Positions 1-10,107 of a stretch of DNA of 35,740 bases are shown in pieces (position 1 is the first letter of the stretch; every line of letters starts with the position of its first letter). Under the pieces are notes generated by a model. The model was not told where the DNA came from. It saw nothing but the letters and a program-made list of their open reading frames with translations, and made no database searches. A program made the position numbers and the translations under genes. The stretch is from Clostridiaceae bacterium (GTDB lineage: Bacteria > Bacillota > Clostridia > DSM-8532), in assembly GCA_012522505.1 (NCBI GenBank), contig JAAYKJ010000024.1, positions 1 through 35,740 of the forward strand, given 5' to 3'.

Positions 1-28
1 ACGGTGCAATGTTTCTGAGGATTTCCAT
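1..28 (-). CDS. Start of an unidentified gene, cut by the left window edge
   Basis: Only the first nine codons are visible, reading MEILRNIAP on the minus strand from an ATG at 28. The start is supported by a strong Shine-Dalgarno sequence, GGAGG, nine bases upstream (minus strand GGAGGATCAAAATC before the ATG). The gene lies about 110 bases downstream of lysC in the same direction and could be cotranscribed with it. Nine residues are too few to assign a family. Confidence 0.5.
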
Positions 29-137
29 GATTTTGATCCTCCAATGGGTTTTTATTATTATATGCACATTTGTGCCATACTGTCAATGGTTACTACTGTT
101 TTTACGAAACAGAAGTTTTTCTTAGCTACAGCAGGGC

Positions 138-1484
138 TTAAAAGAATTCGTTGTACAGCGATATGATCGCATTGTCAAGGTCCGACTCGTCGATTCCAAA
201 CATGATGCTGACTTCGGATGAACCTTGGTTGATCATCTGGATATTTACGCCTCCTTTGGCCAGCGCAGTGGTTGCACGGCTTGCAACACCAATTGAACGC
301 AGCATGCCTTCGCCCACCACCATGACCAGAGCAAGGTTATAACCTATGGTAATGCTGTCCACCTGAAGATCATGGGCAATACGCTCCATGATTCGGGACT
401 TCTTATCCTCATCAAGTAATTTTTTCCGGACGATAACCGAGATATCATCGATGCCGGAAGGAATATGTTCGAACGGAATGGATTCCTCCTCGAGAATTCT
501 AAGAACCTTTCTCCCAAATCCAATTTCACGGTTCATCATATACTTGTGGATATTGATCGACATAAAGCCTCCTGCACCTGCAATTCCTGCAACAGGCCCG
601 TTTTTAACCTCCCGGGTTGTGACGATCATGGTTCCAGGCGCTATTGGGTTATTCGTGTTTCGAATATTCACCGGGATACCTTTTTTAAACACCGGTGACA
701 GCGTTTCTTCATGCAACACTGAAAAACCGGCATAAGCAAGCTCCCGCATTTCACGATAGGTCAATTCCGAAATCGCCTTTGGATTTTTAACAAGCTTGGG
801 GTTCGCTGCATATACCGAATCCACATCTGTAAAGTTCTCATAGACTTCGGCTTCTATGGATGCCGCGAGGATGGAACCGGTAATATCCGAACCTCCGCGC
901 GGGAAGGTAACGACTTCTCCTGTAAGAGAATATCCAAAGAAACCGGGGAAGATCATGATTTCCTCTCTGTTTTTCAATTGGGACAGATTCTTGAACGATT
1001 GTGGAAGCACTCTTGCATTTCCATATTCATCGCTTAAGAAAAGCCCCGCCTCCCTCGGGTTTATATATTTTGCGTTGTATCCTTTGCTTTTTAGGTATTT
1101 CGCAACAAGCCTGGCACTGTTGTCTTCACCGGCTGCCTTCATCCGGTCCACAAATTTCTCACTATTGTCAAAGCCCAGAGATATTCTGGTTCTTAGATTA
1201 TTTTCGATATCCCGAATAATTTCATTTCCAAGGCCAAGCCCTTCGGCAATTCGCTCATATCTGCCAACTACCGCCATCAGTTCCTTTTCGCATTCTCCTT
1301 CCCGAAGAAAGGTTTCAGCCAGGTTTATCAGCATATCCGTTACTTTTGTGTCTGAATCATTTTCTTTCCCTGGAGCAGAAACAACGACCAGCTGACGAGC
1401 TGGATCAGATGTGATGATAGCACAAACTTTCATAACCTGTTCTGCCGTAGCCAGTGATGAACCGCCGAATTTACAAACCTTCAT
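138..1484 (-). CDS. lysC: Aspartokinase (aspartate kinase)
   Basis: Phosphorylates L-aspartate with ATP, the first step of the lysine, threonine, methionine and diaminopimelate pathway; cytosolic. The 448-residue protein opens with the kinase motif KFGGSSLA (residues 5-12). It carries the substrate-binding stretch GGSDITGSILAAS followed by ENFTDVDSVYAANP near residues 198-232. The C-terminal part, from about residue 300, resembles the paired ACT domains that bind feedback amino acids. No homoserine dehydrogenase is fused to it. The ATG at 1484 follows a run of six G residues eight bases upstream. A promoter lies at 1668-1697, giving a leader of about 175 bases. I looked for the conserved parts of the lysine riboswitch there and did not find them. 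Which end product inhibits the enzyme cannot be told from the sequence. Confidence 0.93.
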   Translation of the reverse strand: MKVCKFGGSSLATAEQVMKVCAIITSDPARQLVVVSAPGKENDSDTKVTDMLINLAETFLREGECEKELMAVVGRYERIAEGLGLGNEIIRDIENNLRTRISLGFDNSEKFVDRMKAAGEDNSARLVAKYLKSKGYNAKYINPREAGLFLSDEYGNARVLPQSFKNLSQLKNREEIMIFPGFFGYSLTGEVVTFPRGGSDITGSILAASIEAEVYENFTDVDSVYAANPKLVKNPKAISELTYREMRELAYAGFSVLHEETLSPVFKKGIPVNIRNTNNPIAPGTMIVTTREVKNGPVAGIAGAGGFMSINIHKYMMNREIGFGRKVLRILEEESIPFEHIPSGIDDISVIVRKKLLDEDKKSRIMERIAHDLQVDSITIGYNLALVMVVGEGMLRSIGVASRATTALAKGGVNIQMINQGSSEVSIMFGIDESDLDNAIISLYNEFF

Positions 1485-1667
1485 GGTTAACCCCCCGATA
1501 CAGTATCCGAAATTCCTTCCGGTTGACTCCCATACTTATCTTATTCGATATCATAAGCCGTGTGCAATTTGTCCATTTAACAATTCCTTACCTGCTGCGC
1601 ATCGAACGCCTTCTTAACTCTGCTCACGCCATGAATAACGAATGTTTTCTTCTATTTCGCTTTATCA

Positions 1668-1697
1668 AATGTACCATGCAGTTTAAGTATTTGTCAA
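1668..1697 (-). promoter_or_regulatory. Candidate sigma-A promoter of lysC
   Basis: On the minus strand a perfect -35 box TTGACA (1697-1692) is followed after 18 bases by TACATT (1673-1668). The predicted start is near 1661, about 175 bases before the lysC ATG. The rest of the 440-base gap (1485-1926) holds the ackA terminator and no other gene. Confidence 0.45.
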
Positions 1698-1843
1698 TTG
1701 CAGTTTCTAGTACCTGCCATCCGAAAAACTTAACCGTTTGCTATATATTTTTCCTGCTCTATGTCTCTCCCGTGCATAAAAACGATCCGTAAGATGCCCT
1801 TGTGACATACTTTCAAGTTTTTCGTACGGCTCAAATGAAGCAA

Positions 1844-1902
1844 CATAAAAACATGCCGCACCACGAACAACCCACAAAGGTGGATCGGTTATGGAGCGGC
1901 AT
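1844..1902 (-). terminator. Rho-independent terminator of pta-ackA
   Basis: On the minus strand ATGCCGC (1902-1896) pairs with GCGGCAT (1859-1853). The stem extends inward across one mismatch by CCA/TGG and further internal pairing, and is followed by GTTTTTATG. It begins about 25 bases after the ackA stop codon. Confidence 0.75.
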
Positions 1903-1926
1903 AAGATATATAAGTTATCAATTGAA

Positions 1927-3123
1927 TTATTTCTTCAAAATTTTCACAGTTTCCTTTGCAATTGCAAGTTCTTCATTTGTGGGTATGACAAGGGTCCTTA
2001 CCCTGGCACCGGGCTTACTGATATCCAACTCTTTACCGCGAAGATTGTTCTTCTCTTCATCAACTTCAATTCCAAGAAATTCAAGACCGTCCAATATGCT
2101 TTTCCGGATAGCGCTGTTATTCTCACCGATTCCTGCTGTGAATACAAGTGCATCGATACCACCCATGGCAGCGGCATATGAACCGATATATTTCTTCACG
2201 CTGTAAGAGAATACTTCCAGCGCCAGCTCTGCCCGCTCATTTCCTTTTTTAGATGCTTCGTCCAAATCTCTAAAATCACTGCTGATGCCTGAAATGCCAA
2301 ACACACCCGATTGCTTATTCAACAAATCATTCAGCATTGCTGCATCGTAATTATCATGTTCGATTAGACCTGTAACAATGGCTGGATCGATGGAACCACA
2401 GCGGGTTCCCATTGGTACACCATCCAACGGCGTGTATCCCATGCTGGTGTCGATGGCGATGCCATTGCGCACGGCACAGATGCTCGAACCGTTTCCAAGA
2501 TGACAGGTTACAATCTTCAGTGTGTCATACGGTTTATTCAAAAGAATGGCCGCCCGTTCGGAAACATATTTATGAGAGGTTCCGTGGAAACCATATCTGC
2601 GGATTCCTTTTTCTTCATACAGGCTATACGGAAGTGCATAAATATATGACCTCTTCGGCATCGTCTGGTGAAATGCAGTATCGAACACTGCAACCATAGG
2701 AACATCAGGCAAGAGCTTCTTACAGGCCTGAATGCCTATCAGGTTTGGACCGTTGTGTAAAGGTGCGAGATCAATACTCTCCTTTATGGTATTAAGCACT
2801 TCATCATTGATCAAGGCAGATTCGTAGAACTTCTCACCACCATGAACTACACGGTGACCTACCGATGTAATCTCAGACATGTTTTGAATGACACCGTATT
2901 CTTCGTCGGTTAACATTTGAATGACTTCTTTTATGGCATCATGATGATCTTTCAGATCCATCTCTTTTTGGAAATTATTGCCGTTATCGTTGGATTGTTT
3001 GACAAATGAATGACCAAGCCCTATTCTATCACACAAACCCTTTGCCAGGACCTTACCAGCCTTCATATCGAACAGCTGGTATTTAAGAGATGAACTTCCT
3101 GTATTGATAACAAGTACTTTCAT
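1927..3123 (-). CDS. ackA: Acetate kinase
   Basis: Interconverts acetyl phosphate + ADP and acetate + ATP in the cytosol; with the upstream Pta it forms the ATP-yielding acetate pathway. The start [16 protein letters not shown] contains the ASKHA-family phosphate-binding motif [15 protein letters not shown] (about residues 88-96) and [10 protein letters not shown] (about 145-154) are acetate kinase signatures, and HLGNGSS and GIGENN near the end are further nucleotide-site motifs. Length from the ATG at 3123 is 398 residues, the usual size. An in-frame GTG at 3135 would add four residues, but the only SD-like sequence (GGGTGT) is placed for the ATG. It follows pta after 63 bases and is closed by a terminator at 1844-1902. 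Confidence 0.96.
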   Translation of the reverse strand: MKVLVINTGSSSLKYQLFDMKAGKVLAKGLCDRIGLGHSFVKQSNDNGNNFQKEMDLKDHHDAIKEVIQMLTDEEYGVIQNMSEITSVGHRVVHGGEKFYESALINDEVLNTIKESIDLAPLHNGPNLIGIQACKKLLPDVPMVAVFDTAFHQTMPKRSYIYALPYSLYEEKGIRRYGFHGTSHKYVSERAAILLNKPYDTLKIVTCHLGNGSSICAVRNGIAIDTSMGYTPLDGVPMGTRCGSIDPAIVTGLIEHDNYDAAMLNDLLNKQSGVFGISGISSDFRDLDEASKKGNERAELALEVFSYSVKKYIGSYAAAMGGIDALVFTAGIGENNSAIRKSILDGLEFLGIEVDEEKNNLRGKELDISKPGARVRTLVIPTNEELAIAKETVKILKK

Positions 3124-3186
3124 GAATATAAACACCCATTTGTTTATGCTGCACTATATTTATCTGCAAAATCTTTGAAATTATTA

Positions 3187-4248
<1,062 letters not shown>

Positions 4249-4307
4249 TTATCACCTGGTTATAAAACCTTGTAATAAGCCTATTTCAAGCCTTTTAAAC
4301 CACATCA

Positions 4308-4336
4308 ATTATAACGCATATGTTTTTTGTATACAA
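4308..4336 (-). promoter_or_regulatory. Sigma-A-type promoter of pta-ackA
   Basis: Minus strand TTGTAT (4336-4331), 17-base spacer, perfect TATAAT (4313-4308). The predicted start is near 4301, giving a leader of about 120 bases before the pta ATG. Confidence 0.65.
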
Positions 4337-4340
4337 GATT

Positions 4341-4385
4341 AAAAAGATAAAAAACATTTCTATGTTTTAATTAAACATAGAAATG
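4341..4385 (-). terminator. AT-rich 13-bp inverted repeat, probable terminator of the AAA+ gene
   Basis: CATTTCTATGTTT (4355-4367) and AAACATAGAAATG (4373-4385) form a perfect 13-bp stem with a five-base loop. On the minus strand it is followed by TTTTTTATCTTTTT. It lies about 215 bases downstream of the AAA+ ATPase stop and just upstream of the pta promoter. A terminator fits best, but its low GC and perfect symmetry would also suit a protein-binding operator for pta. Confidence 0.5.
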
Positions 4386-4483
4386 GTATTATTGAACATT
4401 ATTCCCATACTGTTAATGGAACCCGTAAATGATTTTTGCCAATCGGCTGCAGGGCGCTTCAATCATTGACCTCAATCGATAAC

Positions 4484-4580
4484 AGCCAACAACACAGGTC
4501 ACTTAAATTTGTCACCTGCTGATGTTCTGCGCAGATTACTTCAAGATAAAAGCCAACAATACCTGCCACTTAAATAAGTG
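4484..4580. repeat. Two imperfect 25-base direct repeats
   Basis: AGCCAACAA at 4484 and again at 4551 begins two copies of a 25-base unit ending CACTTAAAT (21 of 25 positions identical by eye, offset 67 bases). The second copy runs into the small palindrome CACTTAAATAAGTG (4567-4580). They lie in the 360-base gap between the AAA+ gene and pta. Function unknown. Confidence 0.5.
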
Positions 4581-4601
4581 TATGTCTCATGCTTTTTATT
4601 G

Positions 4602-6485
4602 CTATAGCAGCAATAGGGCACGACTGACATCTTCCACTGTGATCAGAGTCAGATCTTCCGGTCGGATATTGTCAATATTCGCTCCGATTCGGTTGGATTG
4701 TTCCATTACGGTTTTTTCGAACAGGTTTCTGACATAACGGCCGTTTCCGAAATGTCCGTCCCTTAGCTTAACAACCGCCTGAAAATGTACCATGAGTGCA
4801 GTCTTTGCATCTGCATCCAAAACATATTGTTGCTTATTTGCAAAGACCATAAAAATATCCATCAACTCTGTGGCATTATAGTCATGATACTCAAAAGTCC
4901 AGTTGAAGCGATCTTTAAGACCAGGGTTCGAACGGATAAAGGTATTCATTTTATTGGTATATCCTGCGGCAATGACAATCAACCGATCACGGTCATGATC
5001 CATTCTTTTCAATATCGTGTCGATGGCATTTCTTCCAAAGTCATTCATTCCACCGGCAAGGGCATAGGCTTCATCAATGAACAGAATGCCATCCATAGCC
5101 TCGTCGATGATTTTGCTGGTTTTTTCCTCAGTTTGACCCACAAAACCGGCAACAAGACCACTGCGATCCACTTCGATCACATGGCCCTTTTTTAAGACGC
5201 CAAGTGCTTGATAAATCCTGCCCAATATTCTGGCAATAGAGGTTTTTCCGGTGCCTGGAGAACCGCAGAATATGGCGTGATACGATAACTGTCTGACAGG
5301 CAGGCCCGCCTCTTCTCTTTTCATGTTTGTTTTTATCAGATTCACAAGACTTCGGATGTGATCCTTGATGTTTTTCAGGCCAATATATTCATTCAGCTCA
5401 TCCATAACCGTTTCAAGCTTGTCAGAAGTAACCAGAATATCCTTTAGCGGAACGGATTTCTCGATGTCTTCCAGTGTAATCGTTTTCAGCATATCCACGG
5501 TGACATGCTCTTCTTCCGCAAGACGATCCGATTGATATTTGATCAAACGTTCCAACGTATTGCGGACAACACGTCCATTGCCGAATTGATTATCCCGGAT
5601 GTCATACAGGTATGTGAAATATTGTTCCAGCTTATCCGCGTCGGCCTCATCCAGTGTATATTGGCTTCTCTCCATCTGAAGGCGAAATATCTGCATCAAT
5701 TCAGGTCCTGTATAGTCCTTGAAATAGAATTTCCGTGTGACCCTTGAAGCAAGCCCGGGATTAAACTGAATGAATTTTTTCATGTTTTCTTCATAACCAG
5801 CAAAAAACACCGCAAGGCGATTGCGTTCCTTATCCATACGATCAACCAGGACATTGATGGCTTCCCTGCCAAAATCATTTTCACCGCCTTCAGCCAGTGC
5901 ATAAGCCTCGTCGATGAACAAAATGCCATCCAACGCTTTATCAATAACATCATTGGTTTTTGCAGCGGTCACACCAACGTATTGGCCGACCAGATCAGAG
6001 CGTGTAACCTCAACAAGATGCCCTTTTTTTAACACGCCCAATGATTTGAAATATTCTCCCATCAACCTTGCTACCGTTGTTTTACCAGTGCCGGGATTGC
6101 CTATAAAGGCTGTATGCAAAGACAGATTGCTGCCACTCAGGCCATGCTGTTGGCGAAGCTTTTGGATCTTAACAAAATCCATCAGGGCTTCAATATCTTC
6201 TTTAATATTGGATAGGCCGATCAATTTTTCAATCTGGCCACGGACTTCCTCAGGTTTGAAGGGTGGTTTTTCATCCTCATCGCAACCGAGAATTCCTTCC
6301 TCCCGATAAAAATCATCCATTAATGTATTGAGTTCTTTCTCAAGTGCATTCACAGAATTTGATTGTCCGTCTTCCTGTTGAGGTGCGTTCTTATGTTTAT
6401 TCCTGCTTATTATCTTATCCAAAGAAGGTTTCTTCTCGTATAAATCATGATAAACACCGCTTATAAAACGGTTTTTGTTTTCCAT
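4602..6485 (-). CDS. Tandem CbbX/SpoVK-type AAA+ ATPase
   Basis: A 627-residue protein (from ATG 6485) with two AAA+ modules of the CbbX / stage V sporulation protein K group. Module 1 has Walker A GNPGTGKT at about 129-136 and Walker B ILFIDE at 188-193. Module 2 has GSPGTGKT at about 408-415 and ILFIDE at 467-472. Both carry the FIDEAYAL signature and the FGNGR.VRN sensor-2-like motif. About 85 N-terminal residues are polar and have no recognised domain. SpoVK of Bacillus has a single module of about 320 residues, so this is a duplicated form. Family members remodel other proteins using ATP; the client here is unknown. Two ATGs lie six bases apart, and SD GGGGTGA is too close to the first, so the second is chosen. 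It may be transcribed with trmFO, 195 bases upstream. Confidence 0.85.
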   Translation of the reverse strand: MENKNRFISGVYHDLYEKKPSLDKIISRNKHKNAPQQEDGQSNSVNALEKELNTLMDDFYREEGILGCDEDEKPPFKPEEVRGQIEKLIGLSNIKEDIEALMDFVKIQKLRQQHGLSGSNLSLHTAFIGNPGTGKTTVARLMGEYFKSLGVLKKGHLVEVTRSDLVGQYVGVTAAKTNDVIDKALDGILFIDEAYALAEGGENDFGREAINVLVDRMDKERNRLAVFFAGYEENMKKFIQFNPGLASRVTRKFYFKDYTGPELMQIFRLQMERSQYTLDEADADKLEQYFTYLYDIRDNQFGNGRVVRNTLERLIKYQSDRLAEEEHVTVDMLKTITLEDIEKSVPLKDILVTSDKLETVMDELNEYIGLKNIKDHIRSLVNLIKTNMKREEAGLPVRQLSYHAIFCGSPGTGKTSIARILGRIYQALGVLKKGHVIEVDRSGLVAGFVGQTEEKTSKIIDEAMDGILFIDEAYALAGGMNDFGRNAIDTILKRMDHDRDRLIVIAAGYTNKMNTFIRSNPGLKDRFNWTFEYHDYNATELMDIFMVFANKQQYVLDADAKTALMVHFQAVVKLRDGHFGNGRYVRNLFEKTVMEQSNRIGANIDNIRPEDLTLITVEDVSRALLLL

Positions 6486-6594
6486 TCTCATTCACCCCGT
6501 TTGTTTCCATCAGCCAATTAGCATTACATTTCATTCTATCATGATTATCGGTTTCAATTCCATACTGAAATATTGATTTATCCCCTGCCAAAAT

Positions 6595-6627
6595 CGTGCT
6601 TTTAGCCTGCAAACGGCTAAAAACACG
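6595..6627 (-). terminator. Hairpin between trmFO and the AAA+ gene
   Basis: CGTG-C-TTTTAGCC (6595-6607) pairs with GGCTAAAA-A-CACG (6614-6627), giving 12 base pairs with one mismatch and a seven-base loop, some 55 bases after the trmFO stop. The minus-strand 3' flank (ATTTTGG) is only a weak U tract. A weak or partial terminator is possible, as is an mRNA processing site. Confidence 0.35.
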
Positions 6628-6680
6628 ACAAGGCAGTGGTTTTAGAGGATGCTTCCAAAGTATAAATACGTAACGAAGCA

Positions 6681-8018
6681 TCAGTTGTCTTTCAGTAATT
6701 GGATCATTTTCAATGCTCGATTCGCAATCTGCAGATTTTTCTCTTGTTTCTTCTGCCGTGCAGTCACCTTTTTTCCTACGTTCGTCTTGGAATGTACTGG
6801 ACTATCCTTTGTGTCCATAATCCCGAAATTGATGTTCATCGGTTGGAAGTTACCCATCGATGATGTTGAAATGTAATGCGCCAATGCACCAATAGCAGTA
6901 CTTGCTGGAAATACCAACTCCTCCATCCCCGCCGTTGTCCTGTATGCATTGATTCCTGCAACCAGGCCGGAAGCAATTGATTCCACATATCCCTCTACCC
7001 CGGTTATCTGGCCTGCAAAATACAGATGATCCCGTTTTTTGAACCTGTAAGACGGAGTCAACAGTTTTGGCGAGTTGATAAAGGTGTTTCGATGCATGAC
7101 GCCATACCGTGCAAACTCTGCATTTTCAAGACCCGGAATCATCGAAAAAACCCTCTTTTGCTCGCCCCATTTCAAATTGGTTTGAAAACCGACAAGATTG
7201 TAAAGGGTTCCTTCACGATTATCCTGCCGCAGTTGTACAACAGCATAAGGCTGTTTACCGTTATGGGGATTTATCAGCCCAACTGGCTTTAGCGGCCCGA
7301 AAAGCAGCGTATCTACCCCGCGCGCAGCCATAACTTCCACCGGCATACAACCTTCAAAAATATGCTTTTTTTCGAAATCTTTTATTTCCGCTGTTTCAGC
7401 ATGTATAAGTGCATCATAAAAAGACAGATACTCATCCCTGCTCATTGGACAGTTAATATAATCACTGGTTCCTTTGTTGTACCGGGATGCAAAAAACGCG
7501 ATGTCCATATTGATGCTTTCGGCTTTGACAATAGGCGCTGCCGCATCAAAAAAGGAGAGTGATGCTTCGCCGATGATGCCCGAAATCGTTTCCGACAATG
7601 CATCCGATGTTAATGGCCCAGTGGAAATGATGGTGATTTTCTGCGGATCGATATTGGTGACTTCCTCTTCATACACCTCAATATTCGGATGATTTCGTAT
7701 CATTTCGGTCACAGACAGAGAGAACCTCTCCCTATCCACAGCAAGAGCACCACCGGCAGGTATGGCGTTTTGGTCGGCACATTGCATGACCACCGATCCC
7801 ATACTTCGCAGTTCTTCTTTCAAAAGACCGACTGCATTTTCCAATTGATTAGAGCGCAGAGAGTTGGAGCATACCAATTCTGCAAAAGTGTCCAGTTGAT
7901 GTGCTGGTGTCTTTTTTATCGGCTTCATTTCGAAAAGAGCCACTTTTCCACCGCGCTTTGCTATCTGCCATGCTGCTTCACACCCAGCAAGTCCAGCACC
8001 AATGATGTTTACTTTCAA
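6681..8018 (-). CDS. trmFO: Folate-dependent tRNA(uracil-54) methyltransferase
   Basis: TrmFO makes ribothymidine at position 54 of tRNA with methylenetetrahydrofolate and FAD. The 445-residue protein starts with the FAD-binding motif IIGAGLAG (residues 5-12). It carries [10 protein letters not shown] (Cys50) and [13 protein letters not shown] (Cys224), which by eye match the two cysteines known to be important in the Bacillus enzyme, and [12 protein letters not shown] toward the C-terminus. Length is typical. The start is a TTG at 8018, preceded by AAGGAG eight bases away; no ATG fits. Repeat copy A lies directly upstream, almost touching the SD, in the 126-base gap to the radical SAM gene. 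Confidence 0.95.
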   Translation of the reverse strand: MKVNIIGAGLAGCEAAWQIAKRGGKVALFEMKPIKKTPAHQLDTFAELVCSNSLRSNQLENAVGLLKEELRSMGSVVMQCADQNAIPAGGALAVDRERFSLSVTEMIRNHPNIEVYEEEVTNIDPQKITIISTGPLTSDALSETISGIIGEASLSFFDAAAPIVKAESINMDIAFFASRYNKGTSDYINCPMSRDEYLSFYDALIHAETAEIKDFEKKHIFEGCMPVEVMAARGVDTLLFGPLKPVGLINPHNGKQPYAVVQLRQDNREGTLYNLVGFQTNLKWGEQKRVFSMIPGLENAEFARYGVMHRNTFINSPKLLTPSYRFKKRDHLYFAGQITGVEGYVESIASGLVAGINAYRTTAGMEELVFPASTAIGALAHYISTSSMGNFQPMNINFGIMDTKDSPVHSKTNVGKKVTARQKKQEKNLQIANRALKMIQLLKDN

Positions 8019-8030
8019 TGGATCAACTCC

Positions 8031-8126
8031 TTATAATTCAATGAGCGCTTGTGCGAGTAGTGCGCCAAAACGCATGCGCTGAAAGCGCCTTGTTTTGCGG
8101 GTGGAGCCGTGTGGTGCGTTTCAGCG
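8031..8126. repeat. Dispersed intergenic repeat, copy A (module 1)
   Basis: Reads TATAATTCAATGAGCGCTTG, then TGCGCCAAAACGC, then GCGCTGAAAGCGC on the plus strand. It is about 40 of 46 identical to copy C and shares the TATAATTCAATG lead-in with copy B. A second inverted repeat, CGCTGAAA-GCGC (8077-8088) against GCG-TTTCAGCG (8116-8126), extends the structure to the right. It lies between the radical SAM gene and trmFO, so it would be transcribed as its reverse complement. Confidence 0.7.
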
Positions 8127-8144
8127 TTTGGGGTTATCCTGGTT

Positions 8145-9080
8145 TTACCGGGTACAAACCGCACCATTCAGATAATGGAACAGCCTGCCCTGGTACCGAT
8201 GATCCCGTTTCATAACCTCTTCAATCTGTTCAACAATTCTCCACCAGCTTGTATTCCAGCTGCAAAAAAGGCTTCTTTCTTCAGGTGCTCTTCCAATCAA
8301 ACGTTGTATGACCATATCCGGAGAAAGGTATTCCAAAAAAGTGATGGTTCTTTCAATAAACTCTTCCATGGGGAGCGGTTGGATATGCCCCTGCTGATAA
8401 AGCTGTCCCAGCCTGGTTTGCTTCAGAATGTACAGGGAATGACATTTTACCTGATCCACATGCAGTGCAGAAAGTATTTTGGCACCTTCCTTCACATCAT
8501 CGATATCATCCATCGGCAGATCGGTTATCATATGGGCACAGATACCGATAGCATAATTTCGGGCCCTAATAACACTGTCTATAAACTCCGCAAGCCCGTG
8601 GCCACGGTTCAATTGTTTCATGGTATGATAATTGACTGTTTGAAGACCGATTTCCACAACGATGTCAACGGAATATTTTTCGCGAACCTCAGCCATCACT
8701 TCATAATATTGGTTGTTCAGGCAATCTGGCCTTGTGGAAATATATAGTGCAACAACATTTTCAACACAAGCCTCTTCCAGGTATGTTTGAAAAGTATTCA
8801 GGGGAAGGTAAGTGTTGGAGTAATTCTGAAAATAAGCAATATATTTATTGGCATTATACTTCTCTGAAATATAGCCAATATTTTTCTGAAGTTGTTCAGA
8901 CACGGACATGACCGAAGAGAGGCTCTCAAATCCTGCTCCTTCCTCGCCACAGAATATGCAACCATCAAAGGCTATCAGTCCATCCCGGTTCGGACAGCCT
9001 GACGGAAGATTAATCGGTATTTTATATACTTTTTCGCCATAGGTTCCGGCAAGATACTCTGAAAACTTGTAGTAGCTCAT
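8145..9080 (-). CDS. Radical SAM protein, TIGR01212 (YhcC/YtqA) family
   Basis: A 311-residue cytosolic radical SAM enzyme. The motif CPNRDG, eleven residues, then CIFC is the unusual long-spaced 4Fe-4S/SAM site of the TIGR01212 family. It is followed by the radical SAM barrel (STRPDCLN, DIVVEIGLQT, GICAHMITDLP), a pattern related to oxygen-independent coproporphyrinogen oxidase-like proteins. The physiological substrate is not certain from sequence; YtqA/YhcC relatives have been linked to tRNA modification. I chose ATG 9080 (MSYYKFSEYL) because relatives begin with this segment; the ATG at 9101 has no visible SD, and the SD for 9080 is also weak. It faces DUF445 across a divergent intergenic region. 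Confidence 0.85.
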   Translation of the reverse strand: MSYYKFSEYLAGTYGEKVYKIPINLPSGCPNRDGLIAFDGCIFCGEEGAGFESLSSVMSVSEQLQKNIGYISEKYNANKYIAYFQNYSNTYLPLNTFQTYLEEACVENVVALYISTRPDCLNNQYYEVMAEVREKYSVDIVVEIGLQTVNYHTMKQLNRGHGLAEFIDSVIRARNYAIGICAHMITDLPMDDIDDVKEGAKILSALHVDQVKCHSLYILKQTRLGQLYQQGHIQPLPMEEFIERTITFLEYLSPDMVIQRLIGRAPEERSLFCSWNTSWWRIVEQIEEVMKRDHRYQGRLFHYLNGAVCTR

Positions 9081-9333
9081 TTTGCTCTGTGCTCTCCCCA
9101 TTCAGATTTATACAATAATATCCTGTGTTACATTTTATTCTGATAAAAGGTACGGTGTGGGCCTCACGCCTTTTTGCATGATTCACAATCTGTTTTCATG
9201 AATATTTCTGGCTGAATGCTTCTGGTCTGATACTTCCTGTTTATTGTACCTTTTTTGTAACTGAAAGGAAAGGGTAAGCATTCATAACATGGAAATTTGA
9301 TCAAATTCTAATGCCGTTTTAATAAAACTGTGA

Positions 9334-9339
9334 TATACT
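9334..9339 (+). promoter_or_regulatory. Possible extended -10 promoter of the DUF445 gene
   Basis: TG-A-TATACT (9331-9339) is an extended -10 box; the -35 region is poor (ATGCCG, 17 bases upstream). It is the best candidate in the 320-base divergent gap 9102-9421, where I see no gene, RNA or repeat. Confidence 0.3.
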
Positions 9340-9421
9340 CTTAAATTATTTCACAGGAAAATCTATGGTTTTCTTGCGGTTTATGCAATACTCATTGTGA
9401 ATACGGAGTACCGGAGGAATT

Positions 9422-10021
9422 ATGTTTTTTTTAAAACTTATGATTTTAGCGCTTATTGGCGGATTTATAGGCTGGATAACAAACCTTATTGCCATCAGGC
9501 TGTTGTTTCGTCCACTTAAACCAGTCAAGCTTCTTTTCGGAATGAAGCTTCAAGGGGTATTACCGTCCAGAAAGAAAGAGTTGGGGGTATCCATAGGCAG
9601 TATTATTGAGAATAACCTGCTGAAACCAGAAGAGATCCTGGGTAGTCTTGTCCAGGATGAGGACATAGAGCACCTGAAGGAATCGATTGTAACAAATGTG
9701 GTGAAAATTCTGAAAGATAAGCTTCCTGCATTCCTTCATGGGTTTACAGATAAAACCATTAAAAAGCAGTTGGAGGCTTTCATGGCGAAGGATGGTGATC
9801 GATATATTCATGATATGATCAGCAACATGATCACCCATGCCACACAAAATTTATCGGTTTCGACGATGGTTGCAGAGAAAATTGAAGCTCTGGATTTGGT
9901 TTCGTTTGAAAAAATGGTTCTCAGCGTTGTCAATCGTGAGCTGCGATTCATCGAATACTTGGGAGCAGTTCTTGGTTTCTTTATTGGAATCATACAAGGT
10001 CTTGTTTTCTTGGTAATATAA
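9422..10021 (+). CDS. Short DUF445-family membrane protein
   Basis: A 199-residue protein with a hydrophobic N-terminal segment (about residues 5-26, ending GWITNLIAIRLLFRP) and a C-terminal one (about 178-198, ending GLVFLVI). Between them is a charged helical region. The start GGFIGWITNLIAI.LLFRP is the DUF445 (YheB-like) signature. Well-known members are about twice as long, so this is the compact form common in Clostridia. Both ends are likely membrane-inserted with the middle in the cytoplasm or periplasmic face; orientation is not decided. The start has SD GGAGG five bases upstream. Function unknown. It is monocistronic and convergent with the ABC lipoprotein gene. Confidence 0.8.
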   Translation: MFFLKLMILALIGGFIGWITNLIAIRLLFRPLKPVKLLFGMKLQGVLPSRKKELGVSIGSIIENNLLKPEEILGSLVQDEDIEHLKESIVTNVVKILKDKLPAFLHGFTDKTIKKQLEAFMAKDGDRYIHDMISNMITHATQNLSVSTMVAEKIEALDLVSFEKMVLSVVNRELRFIEYLGAVLGFFIGIIQGLVFLVI

Positions 10022-10065
10022 CTTTTTGCGTACCGATACAGACAAGTTTCCATGTCAAGCGATAT

Positions 10066-10101
10066 AGCCCGGCAGACAGTTAAAAAACATCTTGCCGGGC
10101 T
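10066..10101 (+). terminator. Hairpin between convergent genes (likely bidirectional terminator)
   Basis: AGCCCGGCA (10066-10074) pairs perfectly with TGCCGGGCT (10093-10101), loop 18 bases. It is followed on the plus strand by TAATGATTATTTT. It lies 45 bases after the DUF445 stop and seven bases from the stop of the convergent lipoprotein gene. Confidence 0.6.
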
Positions 10102-10107
10102 TAATGA

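Noticed and set aside
1485-1926. Lysine riboswitch in the lysC leader
   Set aside because: The gap is long enough, but I do not find the conserved AGAGG(T/C)GC-type core or the five-stem layout; only a promoter and the ackA terminator are evident.
6445-6681. Minus-strand 78-codon frame between trmFO and the AAA+ gene
   Set aside because: No SD, overlaps the start of the AAA+ gene, and includes a hairpin; no protein-like pattern.
8109-8747. Plus-strand 212-codon open frame
   Set aside because: It runs antisense through the clearly conserved radical SAM gene and has no SD or family similarity.
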